Of a stretch of 64,000 bases of DNA, positions 53,190 through 64,000 are shown piece after piece (the first letter of the stretch is position 1; each line of letters begins with the position of its first letter). Source of the stretch: Platanthera guangdongensis (lineage: Eukaryota > Streptophyta > Magnoliopsida > Asparagales > Orchidaceae); assembly GCA_039583875.1 (NCBI GenBank), contig CM077150.1, positions 5,164,332-5,228,331 of the forward strand, written 5' to 3'. Below the pieces are notes generated by a model, which saw only the letters and a program-made list of their open reading frames with translations, had not been told where the DNA came from and did not search any database. The translations under genes and the position numbers were made by a program.

Positions 53190-54080
53190 CTCGAGATTAT
53201 GGCCTTCCCGTCACGGGTGTAAAATTTATATGCCTTACTCTCTGGAGCGTAGCCAACAAAAATGCACTTCTCGCTCCTATCATCGAGCTTCTTCTTTTCT
53301 GGTCCGGGATGTGAGCATAAGCTACACACCCGAAGACCCTTAGGTGCTTCACACTCGGCTTCCAGCCGCACCATGCTTCAAACGGCTTCTTGAACTTCAC
53401 ACTCTTTGTGGGGCATCTGTTCAGTAGATACACCGCACATTGCACTCCTTCCGCCAGAACATCTTCGGTAGCCCCTTCTCCTTTACCATGCTCCTCGCCA
53501 TGTTCATGATGGTGAGGTTCTTCCTCTCTGCCACTCCGTTCTGCTGCGTGAGTATGTCGTCGTCAGTTGGTGTGATATTTCATTCTCCTTGCAGAAATTA
53601 TCAACAGCCTCGAGGTGTACTCCCCACCTCGATCTGTCTTTAACACCTTCAATGGTTGCCCACTCTCCTTCTCGGCCATCGCCTTGAACTCCCTGAACTT
53701 GTCAAGGGCCTCAGACTTCTCTCTCAGAAAATACACCAACACTTCCGACTATATAGTAATCCGTGAAGGTGATGTAGTACTTGCTTCGCCTAATGAGGTG
53801 GTCTCAAACTGACCCGCGATGTCCGAGTGAACCAGTTCAAGTTGCCGCCTTGCTCTCCAGGACTTCCCTCCTTCGAATGTTTGCCTCTTGAGCTTCCCCT
53901 TCGGCACGCCTCACACACCTTCTGCGGATGGGAGATCGTAGGCAGATCCGCCACCATCTTGGAGTGGGATAGTAGCTTCAACCTTGTGAAGCCCAAATGC
54001 CCCATCCTATGGTGACATAGTCCTGCTTTTCTCTTCTTTTGTTTCGCGAGAAAAGCCGTCTCTTGAGCATCCATCCTCAG
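53190..54080 (-). pseudogene. Outer copia integrase
   Basis: Gag-pre-integrase HHRMGHLGFTRLKLLSH and VCEACRRGSSRGKHSKE (53790-54074), then YLLNRCPTKSVKFKKPFEAW, RVFGCVAYAHIPDQKR and KCIFVGYAPESKAYKFYTRD. The rve core lies between, in broken frames. Confidence 0.8.
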
Positions 54081-54244
54081 CGTGAAGAGACGTTTGCCGT
54101 CATCCTCATCTTCATTACCTCCTTCCCTTGATCATTCTCCATTGCCAAAGACCCGTTCCTTCATCTGCACACAGTAACCTCTCTCCACTAACTGCCCAAT
54201 GCTTAAGATGTTGGTCTTCAACCCTGGCACGTAGTACACATCAT

Positions 54245-55490
54245 TCAAGTTACTCTCTCCCCGTTCAGTTTCATACCACCAGGCCTTTCCTTCCAAGGAA
54301 ATCTTTGAAGCATCCCCGAAGCTAACTTCACCCCCACTGGGTTCAAGTTAGAGAACATCTCCTTATCTCCACACATGTGGTTGCTCGCCCCTGTGTCTAG
54401 GTACCATACTTCATTTCTTCTTCTTTTTGCACCTCGGTAGGTTAGAAACATCATTGGGTCTCCACCCCTAGCATCGTTCCCTTGTTCCTAGCCTCCGCAT
54501 AATGGTTGGCTTCTTTTGTCTTCCTCGGAGCCCAACAGTCATAACTCGTATGCCCAAACTTGTTGCAGTTGTAACACTGAACTTGGTTCTTCCTCCCGGT
54601 CTCTTCTTTGGCCTCTTCCTCTTCCTCTTCCATCTTGCCACCTTCCTCCTTGAGGTTGTTTCGCCTCTCTCTGGTGGTATTGGTTCTTTCCTGATCTCTT
54701 CCTCCTATTCTTCCTCTTCCTCTGCCTTGTTGACCTCGGCCACGCTGGCCGCCTCCTTTTCGGAGCTCTCTCCGAAGTTCAGCTGGTTCTGGAGTGCTTT
54801 TCAAGCCACTCGCTTCTCATCATCCTGCATCATCTTGTACTCATGAGCTTGCAATGAGCCTACAAGCTCGTCAACAGTCATCAAGGTGAGGTCCTTCGAC
54901 TCTTCGATCGCACAACCACATGACGGAACTTCCGCGACATCGATCTCAGCAGCTTCTCCATGAGGCTCACATCATCTATCGTCTCTCTGTTTCTTCATCT
55001 CGTTTGTGAGCGTCCGCAGACGGGTCACAAAGTCTCCGACCTTCTCCGTGACCTGCATTCTCAACATTTCATATTCACCCCGGAGATACTGCAGCTTCAC
55101 TTTCTTCGCCTTGTCTACTCCTTGCATGGAGCGTTGCAACACTTCACATGCTTCTTTTGAGCTCACATCCTCCGAGATCTTCTCAAAGGTGGCTCATCCA
55201 CTCCTTGGTATAACGTGAACAACGCCTCTTATCTTTCTTTCTTGCTTCCCTCAACATCGTCTCTGCGCGTTGGTCAAAGCCTCTTCTGCTTCAGCATCAG
55301 GCTCTTCATACCCATCTTCCACGATCTCCCATAACTCTTCGAGGCTAGCAGCACTCGCATTTGTATACTCCAGTTCCCATAGTTGGTTTTTGTCAACTTG
55401 GGAACTTGCCCGGTATCGCTCCTCCTGTCTCCATCTCTTCTCTACTTCAAACCTCTCGAGTCACCGAAAAGTTTGCGAACCTCCCTCTAA
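54245..55490 (-). pseudogene. Outer copia gag and protease
   Basis: Protease VWYLDTGASNHMCGDKEMFS (54245-54454); zinc knuckle CYNCNKFGHTSYDC (C-X2-C-X4-H-X4-C) and a Gly/Arg/Glu-rich linker (54451-54804); UBN2-type gag helix region ACEVLQRSMQGVDKAKKVKL, YEMLRMQVTEKVGDFVTRLR (54972-55166). Confidence 0.82.
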
Positions 55491-55496
55491 TACCAG

Positions 55497-56270
55497 TGGA
55501 AACGATAGCATGCCCACACTTCCCAGAAAACCTTGACAAACACCCACGTATAATTCCAATTCTCAAGCCAACACCACCTTTAAAACCGGCGAGAACAATT
55601 ATTGCCGAGAAGGCTACCCAGCGATCTCTGCTCATCGAAAAACACCCCGGCGAGACGCAACGTCTACAGCGTGCTTCTCCACGAGCTCCACACTTACACG
55701 CGAGACTGCCACCACTCCGGCGAGTTTGATGACGGCGAGCTCCAGCGGGCTAGAGTATAGGGTGGCGAGATGTCCCCGGCGAGTGCTTCCAGGCGAGATG
55801 GTCGCGGCTACCCAGTGAGCTGCTCTGGCGAGATCACCCCTTAGCGCGAGCTGCAAGGCCCGGGCAAAATCTCCTACCCGCGAGAACACTATGGCGAGGG
55901 TTGCGGGCACTCCCGGCGAGTACAATGGGCGAGAGAAAAACAGTATTTCTGCGGGAATACGATGCGGGAGGCCTTTAGAATCTCTCTCTATTTCTCACTA
56001 TCTCTCTCTAAATATCCTGTTCACAGGAAAAAAACCAACAAGGGGAAAACAACTCCCTTCTCCTTTTAACGATTTTTCTCTCCCATTTCAAATAGACAAA
56101 CTACAAGCCTTTATATAGGCTACTCCAACCAACAAGTTGCGACACTTGGCATGCACAATAAATGCCAATCACATCACCCTCCTCTCCACTAAATAAACAT
56201 AAAACATACAAATATAAATATATATATATTTATATGTGAGATGTTGACCAAGTCAACTCTAATTCCAACA
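55497..56270 (-). repeat. 5' LTR of the outer copia
   Basis: 774 bp, complete; right flank GGATG (56271-56275) is the expected target copy, its partner is in the N gap. Confidence 0.88.
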
Positions 56271-57437
56271 GGATGGAGGCGCCGAGACGATGTATCCTCG
56301 AAATCATAAGGGGGATTGACGTCGATATCATTGTGAAGATAAATTAAAATGAATTGTTACTGAGAGAGTAATCAACTGGATGATTGACAGATTGAGGGTT
56401 TGAGGCAAGGAAGGAGAATAAATAAAGTTGTTGCAAGTAGAATGGTAATATATAATTATAAAATTAAAGGGACTGGTGGGCTGCAGAGGGCGCGGGTCCC
56501 GAAGATGATGCGCAGGTAGAGGCTAGACCGTCGGTTTAGGACTTCCCTCACCTGTCTGAACCCACGAGGCCGAACCTGGGCGTGGTGTGAGAGGGGAAAT
56601 AATTAAGAATAATTGGAAGGGTTTAATAAAATATGGCTGCTATGGGTAGGGGCTCGAGGAAATGACAGTGGCTGGCTGATGAATAGTAAAGGCTGGAACT
56701 GCTGTAGCAGCAAATGTCGGAAGTCACGGTCCCGTGCGGCTGAAGGAAGTAGCGAAAAAAAAGTGGTCACGCTGATCGATTGGATCTGGGAAGCGCCGAT
56801 CGATCGAGTGAGGCCGGAACGGAAATGGCGGAAGCTGTTAAGGGAGGTTGTCGATCGATCTGGGAGGCGTCAATCGTCTACGTGGGCTTGCGTCAATCGT
56901 GGACCGTCTGGAGCTCGTGAAGATGAAGAACGGAGTGGGCGTCCTTGAGGAGACAGAGAGGAGGCCGTCGCTGAAGAGATTGCGCTGGGGAGAAGCGCTC
57001 AGACCAGGAGATGCGCTCGGATCGGGGCAACAGGGCGTCGTTGGAGGACGGTTGTCAAAGCAGAAGGGCATCGACTGTGGGGATACTGTAGGACAACGCA
57101 GGCAGTTGCTATGGTTGTCTACTGGGCACGTCGAAGCTGTAGCTAGCAACGATTTGGACGGGGGTTGGCTGGTGGAGGAAGAAGCACGCAGGTCAAAAAT
57201 CCGTTTGACCGGACGAAGCGATCTAAACGGCGGGGAATGTGGTGCGGTTGTTGTTGGCCGCGGTTTGGACCAAGAGCTCTGATGCGGTGCAACTTGCTGG
57301 ATGCGATGTGAATGGCGTGGATGAGGTGGCTGTTTGGATGTTGATACCTGTGGTGGGAAGGAGCTTGCTGAGATTTCGATAGGACACATGGAAGTGTTGG
57401 TGTGCTGCAAAAGAAGACCGATGCCTCTGGTACCAAG
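56271..57437 (-). mobile_element. Leader region of another LTR element, no recognisable domain
   Basis: A primer site (TGGTACCAGAGGCATCGG on the minus strand, ending near 57437) marks the start of a minus-strand retroelement interior. The following 1.1 kb is GC-rich and open in more than one frame, but no gag motif is recognised. It is cut at 56271 by the outer copia insertion. Confidence 0.45.
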
Positions 57438-57647
57438 TTGTTACGGGTCTGCTACCGTAACAGTGGTAACTCGTCGGAATAGTGATCGGAGGCAGAGAAG
57501 ATGACGGTGGTGGAGGATACCGTGGAGCCGGAACTGCGGCTGCCAAAGCGGGGTTGCTCGTTGGAGGAGAGAGCTGCCAAGATCTCACAACAAGAGACAA
57601 GAACTAGACTTCATTCATTGATAATCTCATACAAGACACTAAGGGTC
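57438..57647 (-). repeat. Remnant of the 5' LTR of that element
   Basis: Sequence between the primer site and the next copia LTR; begins with an 8-bp inverted pair TGTTACGG...CCGTAACA. Probably the end of a 5' LTR interrupted by the insertion at 57648. Confidence 0.4.
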
Positions 57648-58511
57648 TGTTGGAAACGTGTATGAGTTCCCGCACAAACTCAACTCCACAAACCGATTCC
57701 ACTAATCGTCAAATACCACAAGATGCAACCCTGCGAGACCGCCCGCACGAACCGCCTAGCCACACGGTTTGCAGCTCGGCAAGAACTTCCTCTCGCCGCC
57801 GAGACCACTCACACTAGCCGTCTACCGCGCGAGCTCCCTCCTGCGAGACGACCAGGATGCGAGACCACCACACAAACACCGCGAGATCACCTCGGCTAGA
57901 CCTTCTCGCGAGTTAAAACAACCCGGCGAGATCACCACCACTAAGCCTGCGAGACGCCGGCAAACCGCTTGGCAACACCGTCAACCCGCGCGGCAAGGTT
58001 ACTTCTCACACGCGCAAACACACTGCTCTCGCTTAGCAGCGAGATCAACAAACCGCCCGGGCTACCACCTCTGGCCGCTCGGCTAGAAGACTACACACTC
58101 TTGCTAGCGCTGCAGCGCTTCTCAACCAAAATCGAAAATGAGGAGGAATTCCACTATCTCATCAAACTCAAATGAACTACATGCATGGCTATTTATATGC
58201 TAACAAAACTAACTACCTTCTCTCTCCTATTAAATACACATTCTCTCTCATATTAATTACTCATACATAAAATAATATAAAAGTACAAATTTTGACTTGG
58301 TCAACAAGACAAAGTCCAGCACACTCCCCCTCAAACTTGGCATCGCATGCCGAGTTTGCCCTTCAACTTCAAGAACGTCTCCACCTTCAATGCTTTGGTG
58401 ATGATATCTGCAACCTGCTCTCCGGAGGGGCAATACACACTTCAACCGTCTTCAGCTCCACCTGCTCACGGAGGAAGTGGTACCTCGTCTCGATGTGCTT
58501 GCTACGCCATG
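57648..58511 (-). mobile_element. Copia 3' end fragment (3' LTR and RNase H tail)
   Basis: An LTR of about 670 bp (57648-58321, minus start TGCTGGACTTTGTCTTG) abuts a purine tract (TTTGAGGGGGAGTG) and then RNase H-end sequence that parallels 47148-47330 (GCATGCCGAGTTTGCCCTTC, CAACCTGCTCTCCGG, TACCTCGTCTCGATGTGCTT). The homology stops abruptly at about 58511. Confidence 0.7.
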
Positions 58512-58613
58512 GCTTTTGATGATTTTATTATGCTCTGCTCCTAGAAGTATATCATAGGTGTTATGCTTGATTATAATTATAGCTCACCATTTGGGCTTCA
58601 TCAACATTATAAG

Positions 58614-59334
58614 TGTACAACCTCGGGCTCGCGAGAGGCCGTCAAGGTGCGAATAGAAATAGTTGGCGAGAGGTGCTGATAGGCGAGTGGGACCAGGTGG
58701 TCCACTCGCATGGGCGAGACGGGTGGTCTATTCAATGGGCGAGACGCCCCCTTTTGAGACGCGAGTAGGCTCTTAGCGGCGAGAGGGTCCCATAGCAAAA
58801 GACACCCGCGAGACGACCAGGAGGGCTCGTCTCGCCGATGGGTGTTCCCCTACTCGCCATACAGAAAGAGGGCCGTTTTGATAATTCTATACACATGAGA
58901 GATTTTACTCTTCTGTCCCGGGTAATTTTACCCTTTTGCCCTTGGTGGTCTGCATATAACTCCTCAGAACAGTGTAGTTTTGCTGTTGGCAGACCTGACC
59001 AGGGGTACTTTGGTAATTTCAGGTCACCTCAGTGTGGTTATTTGCAGATCCAACTCAGAAAACTAATAGGCTCATAGGGGTTCTCTAGAAGCACTTTTTT
59101 TCGGGACTTGAGAGGATTTTTCTGTGCTTTCTGAGGAGCTCCAAGCCCTGCTTCTGGCTTTGGAGGGGAAGCTCTCAGAGATCTTCCGGGTAAGCGGGTG
59201 GGACCTCCCTACTGAGGCTTAGGGTCAGTTTCTAGTCATTCACGACCAGTCGGAGGTCAGAGCTTGGGACGAGTAGGTGTTGGCTACGCCCCTATTTTTC
59301 GAACTTTTGTCGAAGTCAAGTTTTATCTTCAACA
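58614..59334 (+). repeat. 5' LTR of the gypsy element
   Basis: 721 bp; shares CGCCGATGG, GTTTTGCTGTTGGCAGACC and GAAGCTCTCAGAGATCTTC with the inverted LTR at 62113. Confidence 0.75.
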
Positions 59335-59392
59335 GTTCTGGTGCGCTGAGTGTGGAAGGTAGCCGATACAATAAAAGCTTGAGTTTAGTACT

Positions 59393-60840
59393 ATGGCTGG
59401 AGGTGAAGGTGAAGGATCTGGCTCAGGAGGTTCCTCTCCCGGAGAGGAGGCGACGAGGAAGATGCTGGAAGACTTCAGGCGAGAGGTCTTGCAGACCATC
59501 AGCTTAGTCTTCTCGGCAAGGAGCGAGTGGGCCACGCCCCAGGTACCAATAGAGGAGGTTCCGCTCTTGGGCGAGAACGCCCCTGGACAGCGCCCGGGGA
59601 AGGTCCCGGCGGAGGCTAGCGAGAGGGACGTGGCGACGCTAGAGCTTCCCATGCCAGCGTCCGGGAAGGAGATTCTGGCAGAAGTTGAAGAGAGGGAGGC
59701 GGCTGTGCGAGAACTCTTCCCTGGGCATGGTCTCGCGGATCGGGCCAGCCAGCCGAGGCCGCGAGACGTGCCCTCTCGGCAGGCAGGTGGCGATAGCCCA
59801 TTCAGTGAGCTCATCATCTCGGCCCCGGTGCCGGAGGGGTTCTGGGAGCCCGACATGTCCTACTACTCGGGAAAGGATGACCCTGTACAGCATGTGCAGT
59901 GGTTTGAAGATGTTGTTTCAATAAGGCAGATGACAGATGCCTTCAAGTGTCGGCTGTTTGCCATCACGTTGAAGGAGAAGGCCCGGGACTGGTTCCACCA
60001 GTTGCGGCAAGTTCGATCTACAGTTTCGAGGAACTGCGTCGAGGTTTCCTGTTGAGGTTCTCAACATCGAAGAAACGTAAGAAAGAGGTGGAGTGCCTGT
60101 TTGCGGTGAGGGAGAAGCAAGACGAGATGTTGGGACATTATGTGGATCGGTTTCAGGAGGAGATCCTCATTGTCCAGGAGGTCCCAGGGTATACGCTGAT
60201 GCTCGCTTTTACTCTGGGACTGAGGCCAGGTTTCTTTAGCATGGATTTGAAGAGAGTACCCCCCCCCCCCCTCCTTTGAAGAGCTCATGGAGAGGGCGGC
60301 GAAGGAGACAGACTTCGAGAGGGCCAATCCAGTGTTTACAAGGAAGCTGGCCAGGTTGGCGGAGGATGATGTGAAGGAGCCAAAAGCAGGAAGTCGGAGG
60401 AGCAGAGAGAAGAGAGGAGGAGGAAAGAGCCCCGAGGACTGGGGCAGCAGCAGGACTGCACCAAGGACAGGGGGCCCGGGAGCCGAACAACCGGTTAGGT
60501 TGGAGGCCTCAAGAGAGGGCGCCCCCAGGAGCTAGGAGGACGTTTCCAGGGAAGAGGCCATTTTCGCGAGCCGAGGAGGTTCGATCAGCCGGCGCTGAGG
60601 CAGGAGCTGAGGGGTCATTTCCCACATCAGCAGGAGACGATGGAGGTCGGTCGAGGTAGAGGAGGAAGGAGAGGAGCTCGAGGAGGAGCTGGAAGGAGAG
60701 ATGGTGGAGAAGGGAGAAGGGGCAGGGTAGCGTTGCCTTTCTGTGACTTCCATCAGGAGGAGGGCCACGCAACGTCCACCTCTCCAGAATTCTTAGAAAT
60801 GAGAGAAGTCAGGGGGCAAGGAGGCAGGCTCCGCCAGTAA
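59393..60840 (+). pseudogene. Gypsy gag, frameshifted
   Basis: Starts with a true ATG (MAGGEGEGSGSGGSSPGEEA). The gag domain SPFSELIISAPVPEGFWEPD, TDAFKCRLFAITLKEKARDW runs to about 60010, then shifts frame (YSFEELRRGFLLRFSTSKKR, HYVDRFQEEILIVQEVPGYT) and again at the poly-C tract near 60260 (SFEELMERAAKETDFERANP). An Arg/Gly-rich stretch precedes CDFHQEEGHATSTSPEF near 60740, where the final Cys of the knuckle is Ser. Overall more complete than the copy at 14656. Confidence 0.85.
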
Positions 60841-61082
60841 GGATCGAGGAGGTGCAACAGGAGGAAACAGAAGATAGATGCGAGGACCGGGTGGATGTAG
60901 GAACCTGGGGAGATTAGGGTGATCCATGGAGGAGTTGAGATTGAGGCAACTCGAAAGGGGAGCCTCCAGACCATGTTCCGAAGGGGGGTAGCCTCGACCT
61001 CCCAGGCCCCCCCCCCTCCAAAAGAAAAAATTACCTTTTCTTTAGCTGACATGCGGATTATGAGGACCCGTTCTGTGATGCC

Positions 61083-61544
61083 TTGGTGATCCATACGACG
61101 GTCGAAAACTTCACGGTCTCCAAGATCCTGGTGGACAACGGGAGCTTCGTGAACGTGATCTTCAAGAAGGCTTTCGATGAGATGCAGGTTGAGACCAAGA
61201 GGGTCATAGCTTCGGATGGGCCGTTGTTTGGGTTCTCGGGAGAAAGGAAGGAAGTAGAAAGAGGGGTGGGGCTACATGTGAAGTTAGGGGGCATGTCACG
61301 GAACTGCAGGTTCATGATCGTGGACGCCCCGAGCAGCTATAACGCCATCTTTGGGCGTCCCCTCATCAACGCCTTTCGCTACGTCCCCTCCTCGTTTCAT
61401 CAATGCCTCAAATTCAACAACGGAGGGTGTAGGTTAGGGTCAGAGGGGACCCGAAGGTGGCAAGACAGTGCTACGTTATGGCAGTCAACACCATATCTTG
61501 GATGGCAGAGGCAGAGGAGCTGGAGAAGAGATGATGGCACATGA
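61083..61544 (+). pseudogene. Gypsy aspartic protease domain
   Basis: SKILVDNGSFVNVIFKKAFD has Phe in place of the second Ser of the D-N-G-S-S motif seen at 15793. It continues with ASDGPLFGFSGERKEVERGV and SSYNAIFGRPLINAFRYVPS and then shifts frame after about 61436. Confidence 0.75.
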
Positions 61545-61728
61545 GAGGTTATCGGAGAGGAGGAGATGAGCCTAGAGGAGGCAAGGAAGGGGACTGAAGA
61601 GGTTGTCGGGGAGGAGGAGGATTGAGGAGGCGCGGAGGGGAAGAGATGAGCAAGAGGTCCAGAGGGACGGAGAGTTGGAGCCACAAGAGGGTCAGCAGGC
61701 GGAGGTGGAAGGAAGAGGACCATCTAAA

Positions 61729-62112
61729 TCTGTACGGATTTCAGATTTCTCAATTGCCAAAACTTCTAGTGTACTGCTTGTAGCTCATAGAAATCATAAC
61801 GTGTACACCATTAGTTTTGATGATATTTCTGCATCTAATTTGAAATGCCTTGTGACAAAGAATGATGAATTAGATCTTTGGCATAGGAGACTAGGACACA
61901 CTGGTAGCAAGTTTATTATTAAACTATCATGAAAAAACTCGTACGAGGCCTCCCCAACTTAAGCGGTAGTTTAAATGTTTGTGTGCTCCTTGTCAAAAGG
62001 GAAATCGTTAAAACTCTTTCAAAAGAAAAAACTGAGATTTCCAAGAGTAGACCTCTTGAACTCATACACATGGATTTGTTCGGACCTCTAAGTACATGTA
62101 GTCTAGGTGAAA
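61729..62112 (+). pseudogene. Copia gag-pre-integrase and integrase fragment
   Basis: Plus strand: VRISDFSIAKTSSVLLVAHR, LDLWHRRLGHTGSKFIIKLS, then KLVRGLPNLSGSLNVCVL and ISKSRPLELIHMDLFGPLS, the end of the copia protease linker through the first integrase Asp. It is cut at 62112 by the minus-strand gypsy LTR. It joins the gypsy gag-protease sequence on its left without a clear junction signal. Confidence 0.82.
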
Positions 62113-62784
62113 TGTTGAAACTGATTCCTCGATCTCCTGTGGAGTTCGCCCTTGGGGAAGGGGGTGATCTCGCGCCTACTTCACTCCTGCAAGCAAAACA
62201 ACAAAGAAGACAAGGTGACACAGACCCAAGGGCTCGGCAGGGAGGTCCCACCATAAACCCAGAAGATCTCAGAGCGCTTCCCCTCCTTAGTCAGAAGACG
62301 AGCTAAGGTACCCTAAGAAAGCACTTGAAGATTGGAGCAGGAGAGCACAGGGGGAAACCTGCTTTCTGGGGTACCCCTTGGGTCCATTTATAGTTTTTAA
62401 AATCTGGACTGCCAATAACCAAAAGAACTGACCTGAAATTACCGGGAAAACCCTGGTTGGGTCTGCCAACAGCCAAACTCCGCTGTTTTGAAGGGCTATG
62501 GGCAGACCAGCGGGGGCAAAACAGTAAAAAGTACCTCATACGTCCAGGAGAACTGGGGAGCTTTGACCACCTCGGCATGTTCTGCTCGCCTGCTGCTGCC
62601 GAGCTCCACTGCGAGGACGCGAGTTGTGGCTCGCTTGGCGAATGCCGAGCTCGGGGTCGCCGATCGTCGATCTCTGGTCGACGGATGCCGAGCTCGAGCT
62701 CGCCCCCTTTTACTGTCGAGCTCGCCTATTGTCCTCAGCCCCGATCTGCCTGGTGACCTTGCTCGCCGGACACGGGGTTGTACA
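62113..62784 (-). repeat. 3' LTR of a minus-strand gypsy element leaving the window
   Basis: Minus orientation TGTACAACCCCGTG...CAGTTTCAACA. It is followed on the right by the reverse of the pre-LTR purine tract (CAATCTCCGCTCTTTTTGAGC). The element interior continues past 64000. Confidence 0.8.
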
Positions 62785-62899
62785 CAATCTCCGCTCTTTT
62801 TGAGCTTGTCAAAGCTCGGAAAGAAACATCCAACCCAAGTGTGCAGCGAGCGCGGGTTGGCGAGTTGGAGGGAATCTTCGGGTGGGGGCCACCTGCGGC

Positions 62900-62908
62900 T
62901 ATATATAT
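62900..62908 (+). promoter_or_regulatory. TATA-like box of antisense ORF copy 2
   Basis: TATATATAT in TGCGGCTATATATATGTGC, 53 bp before the ATG at 62961, in the same context as the box at 35689. Confidence 0.5.
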
Positions 62909-62960
62909 GTGCACCTGCCCACCTGCCTGACTCTTGTCATTCCTTTGCTACCCTGCCAAG

Positions 62961-64000
62961 ATGCCTCTTCCTAAGGAGATCCAAGAGCGCATAGACCGAG
63001 CCCGCCAGGCCTCCGCAGCTCGTGTTGCCGCCCTGACGGCGGTCCCCGCGAAAGCTCCCCAAATCGACTCCGCCGAGCCCAGCTCCAAGAGGTCGAAGCC
63101 ATTTCCTGAAGCGGCTGAGCCCATTTTCGACGACCTGAGGGCCACCCTGGCTCGCGAGACCGGCTCTTCCACCCAAACTATCCTTGAGAAGGATAAAGAG
63201 GTTGTCATAGTTGGCGACGACCTGGACGGTCAACCAGATGGCGAGGGCGTCGCGCCGCGAGAGCCCACACCGCGAGGCGAGACCACGCTCGCCAACTCGC
63301 GATTCATGGCACCGGACAGCCATCCCCGGGACCCGCCTCTTCTCTTTGGGATCCTGCCTGTGAGCTCGCAGAGGCCGAATTCGCCAGTGGGCTCCACCCC
63401 TCCTCGCCAAACTGACATGGCCGCGGGGGCTGGTCTGGGGACCATCCCACCCCGGGATTCGAGCTCATCTCGTGGGGGATCGCGGCCCAGGTCGCGGGAA
63501 GGATCTGAGGTTCATCCCTCCCCGCACCTCCCTCGATCTGCCGAGCTCGTCTGGTCAGTCTTGCTTGACTTCTTGCTTCATGAGTTTTTTCTGCCTCTTT
63601 CGCTAACAGCTGTCTTCACAGCTCTTCCAAGTCAATCGGCTGCCGAGGAATCCTCGCGGGCAGCCCACTATTCTCCCCTCCCTTCCCCGAGCTCGCTGGA
63701 CTCTTACCTGGGTCCTGAGGTGGATCAAGGCGAGTTGACGAGGAGGAGGTCAAGCTCCTCAAAAAGCTGGTGTGCGGGCTGCGCGAGGTGCAGGGGGTCA
63801 ACGAGACGCTGCAGCGCGACTACGCGCGTCTTGCTGACGAGGTGCGCCGTGGCCAAGCTGGCGAGCTGATGTCCCCCTCCCGGCTCCTGGACGAGATAGA
63901 TGACGGTCTCTCGGTTGCGCAGAGGAATTCCGGAAGGATCCGCGAGCTGCTCCGCGCGGGCAGCCTGGGGGGGCGGGGGTCGCGAGGCCGGGGTAGGTAA
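62961..64000 (+). CDS. Antisense ORF of a gypsy element, copy 2, continues past the window
   Basis: Opposite in direction to the adjacent 3' LTR. It starts MPLPKEIQERIDRARQASAA and stays open for about 200 codons, with a basic/Ser patch (SSKRSKPFPEAAEP) and Pro-rich linker, to a possible GT-AG intron (63554-63621). Downstream a frame encodes EEEVKLLKKLVCGLREVQGV and LQRDYARLADEVRRGQAGEL, a likely coiled coil; a TGA or frameshift near 63717 separates the parts. The N-terminus and the TATA-ATG spacing match copy 1 at 35769. This copy is the better preserved one. No function known; it may be a helper or regulatory protein of the element. Confidence 0.55.

Larger units (their letters stand above)
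46434..56270 (-). mobile_element. Ty1/copia element, interrupted by a second copia
   Basis: LTRs at 46434-47147 (3', left end lost in the N gap) and 55497-56270 (5'), minus orientation TGTTGGAATTAGAGTTGACT...GATAGCGTTTCCA-type ends. A primer site CTGGTATTAGAG directly follows the 5' LTR, and a TTGAGGGGGAGT purine tract precedes the 3' LTR. The interior runs gag, CCHC, protease, integrase, RT and RNase H on the minus strand. Several frameshifts make it non-coding as it stands. RNase H is split at 47584/51765 by the nested copia. Confidence 0.9.
58614..61725 (+). mobile_element. Gag-protease Ty3/gypsy element, 3' end lost
   Basis: 5' LTR 58614-59334 (TGTACAACC...CTTCAACA), a primer-site-like TGGTGCGCTGAGTGTGGAA, gag from an ATG at 59393, and protease to about 61540. 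No RT follows; the element ends where copia integrase sequence begins at about 61729. Proteins are close to those of the element at 14391, so the two are one family, but the LTR body matches the copies at 34846 and 62113. Confidence 0.8.

Noticed and set aside
56838..57410. 190-codon frame (minus) and 144-codon frame (plus) overlapping
   Set aside because: Both are open in GC-rich retroelement leader sequence; neither shows a known domain.

Overview
This window is nuclear DNA of a flowering plant. Two genes have plant-specific architecture with GT-AG introns, and everything else is a dense plant-type repeat landscape: Ty1/copia and Ty3/gypsy LTR retrotransposons, TRIM, solo LTRs, hAT, CACTA and Tourist-like elements, fold-back MITEs, an Au-like SINE and a LINE remnant. 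GC- and alanine-rich exons hint at a monocot or early-diverging lineage, but that is only inference. No bacterial operons, CRISPR arrays, rRNA genes or tRNA genes were seen. Bases 45934-46433 are a 500-N assembly gap.

Genes. (1) 1642-3956 (+) is the 3' part of a VAN3-binding/FORKED1-like gene (DUF828 plus plant PH domain); five exons join in frame, and the 5' end is not recognised and probably lies left of the window. (2) 7209-39879 (-) is a complete LIFEGUARD/Bax-inhibitor-1-family gene. Its four exons join to exactly 240 codons plus a stop, but intron 2 is about 31.8 kb (7659-39436) while introns 1 and 3 are 85 bp each. The two genes converge; the 3.2 kb between their ends holds MITEs and an LTR fragment.

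The giant intron is a stack of nested insertions. An old gypsy element (protease remnant near 10.7-10.86 kb, reverse transcriptase at 22.7-23.9 kb) is split by an 11.8-kb LTR element (10866-22662, minus, TSD CACTT). That element has lost most of gag-pol but carries an unrecognised 395-codon ORF with EPPD repeat motifs and a gypsy integrase tail. It is itself split by a gag-protease gypsy element (14391-19050, plus, TSD TGTGG) with a 79-bp tandem array. Further along are a MULE-like MITE, a solo LTR, a LINE tail, a long fold-back element, and a decayed copia element (30648-38422, minus, TSD GTTTG). The copia element contains a gypsy LTR, a spliced ORF antisense to that gypsy element, and the C-terminal half of a hAT transposase. 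An Au-like SINE lies near exon 2.

Upstream of the LIFEGUARD gene (40-46 kb) are a solo LTR that splits a short tandem duplication, LTR-like GC-rich sequence, a CACTA terminus and a complex fold-back. From 46.4 to 56.3 kb lies a copia element (minus) with a second copia nested inside it (47585-51764, TSD CACAT). From 56.3 kb to the end are copia fragments and two gypsy elements of the gag-protease family in opposite orientations. The right-hand one again carries an antisense ORF behind its own TATA box, homologous in layout and N-terminal sequence to the copy at 35.8 kb.

The most unusual features are the 31.8-kb transposon-filled intron in an otherwise intact small gene, the antisense spliced ORF found in two gypsy copies, and the EPPD-repeat ORF of the 11.8-kb non-autonomous element.
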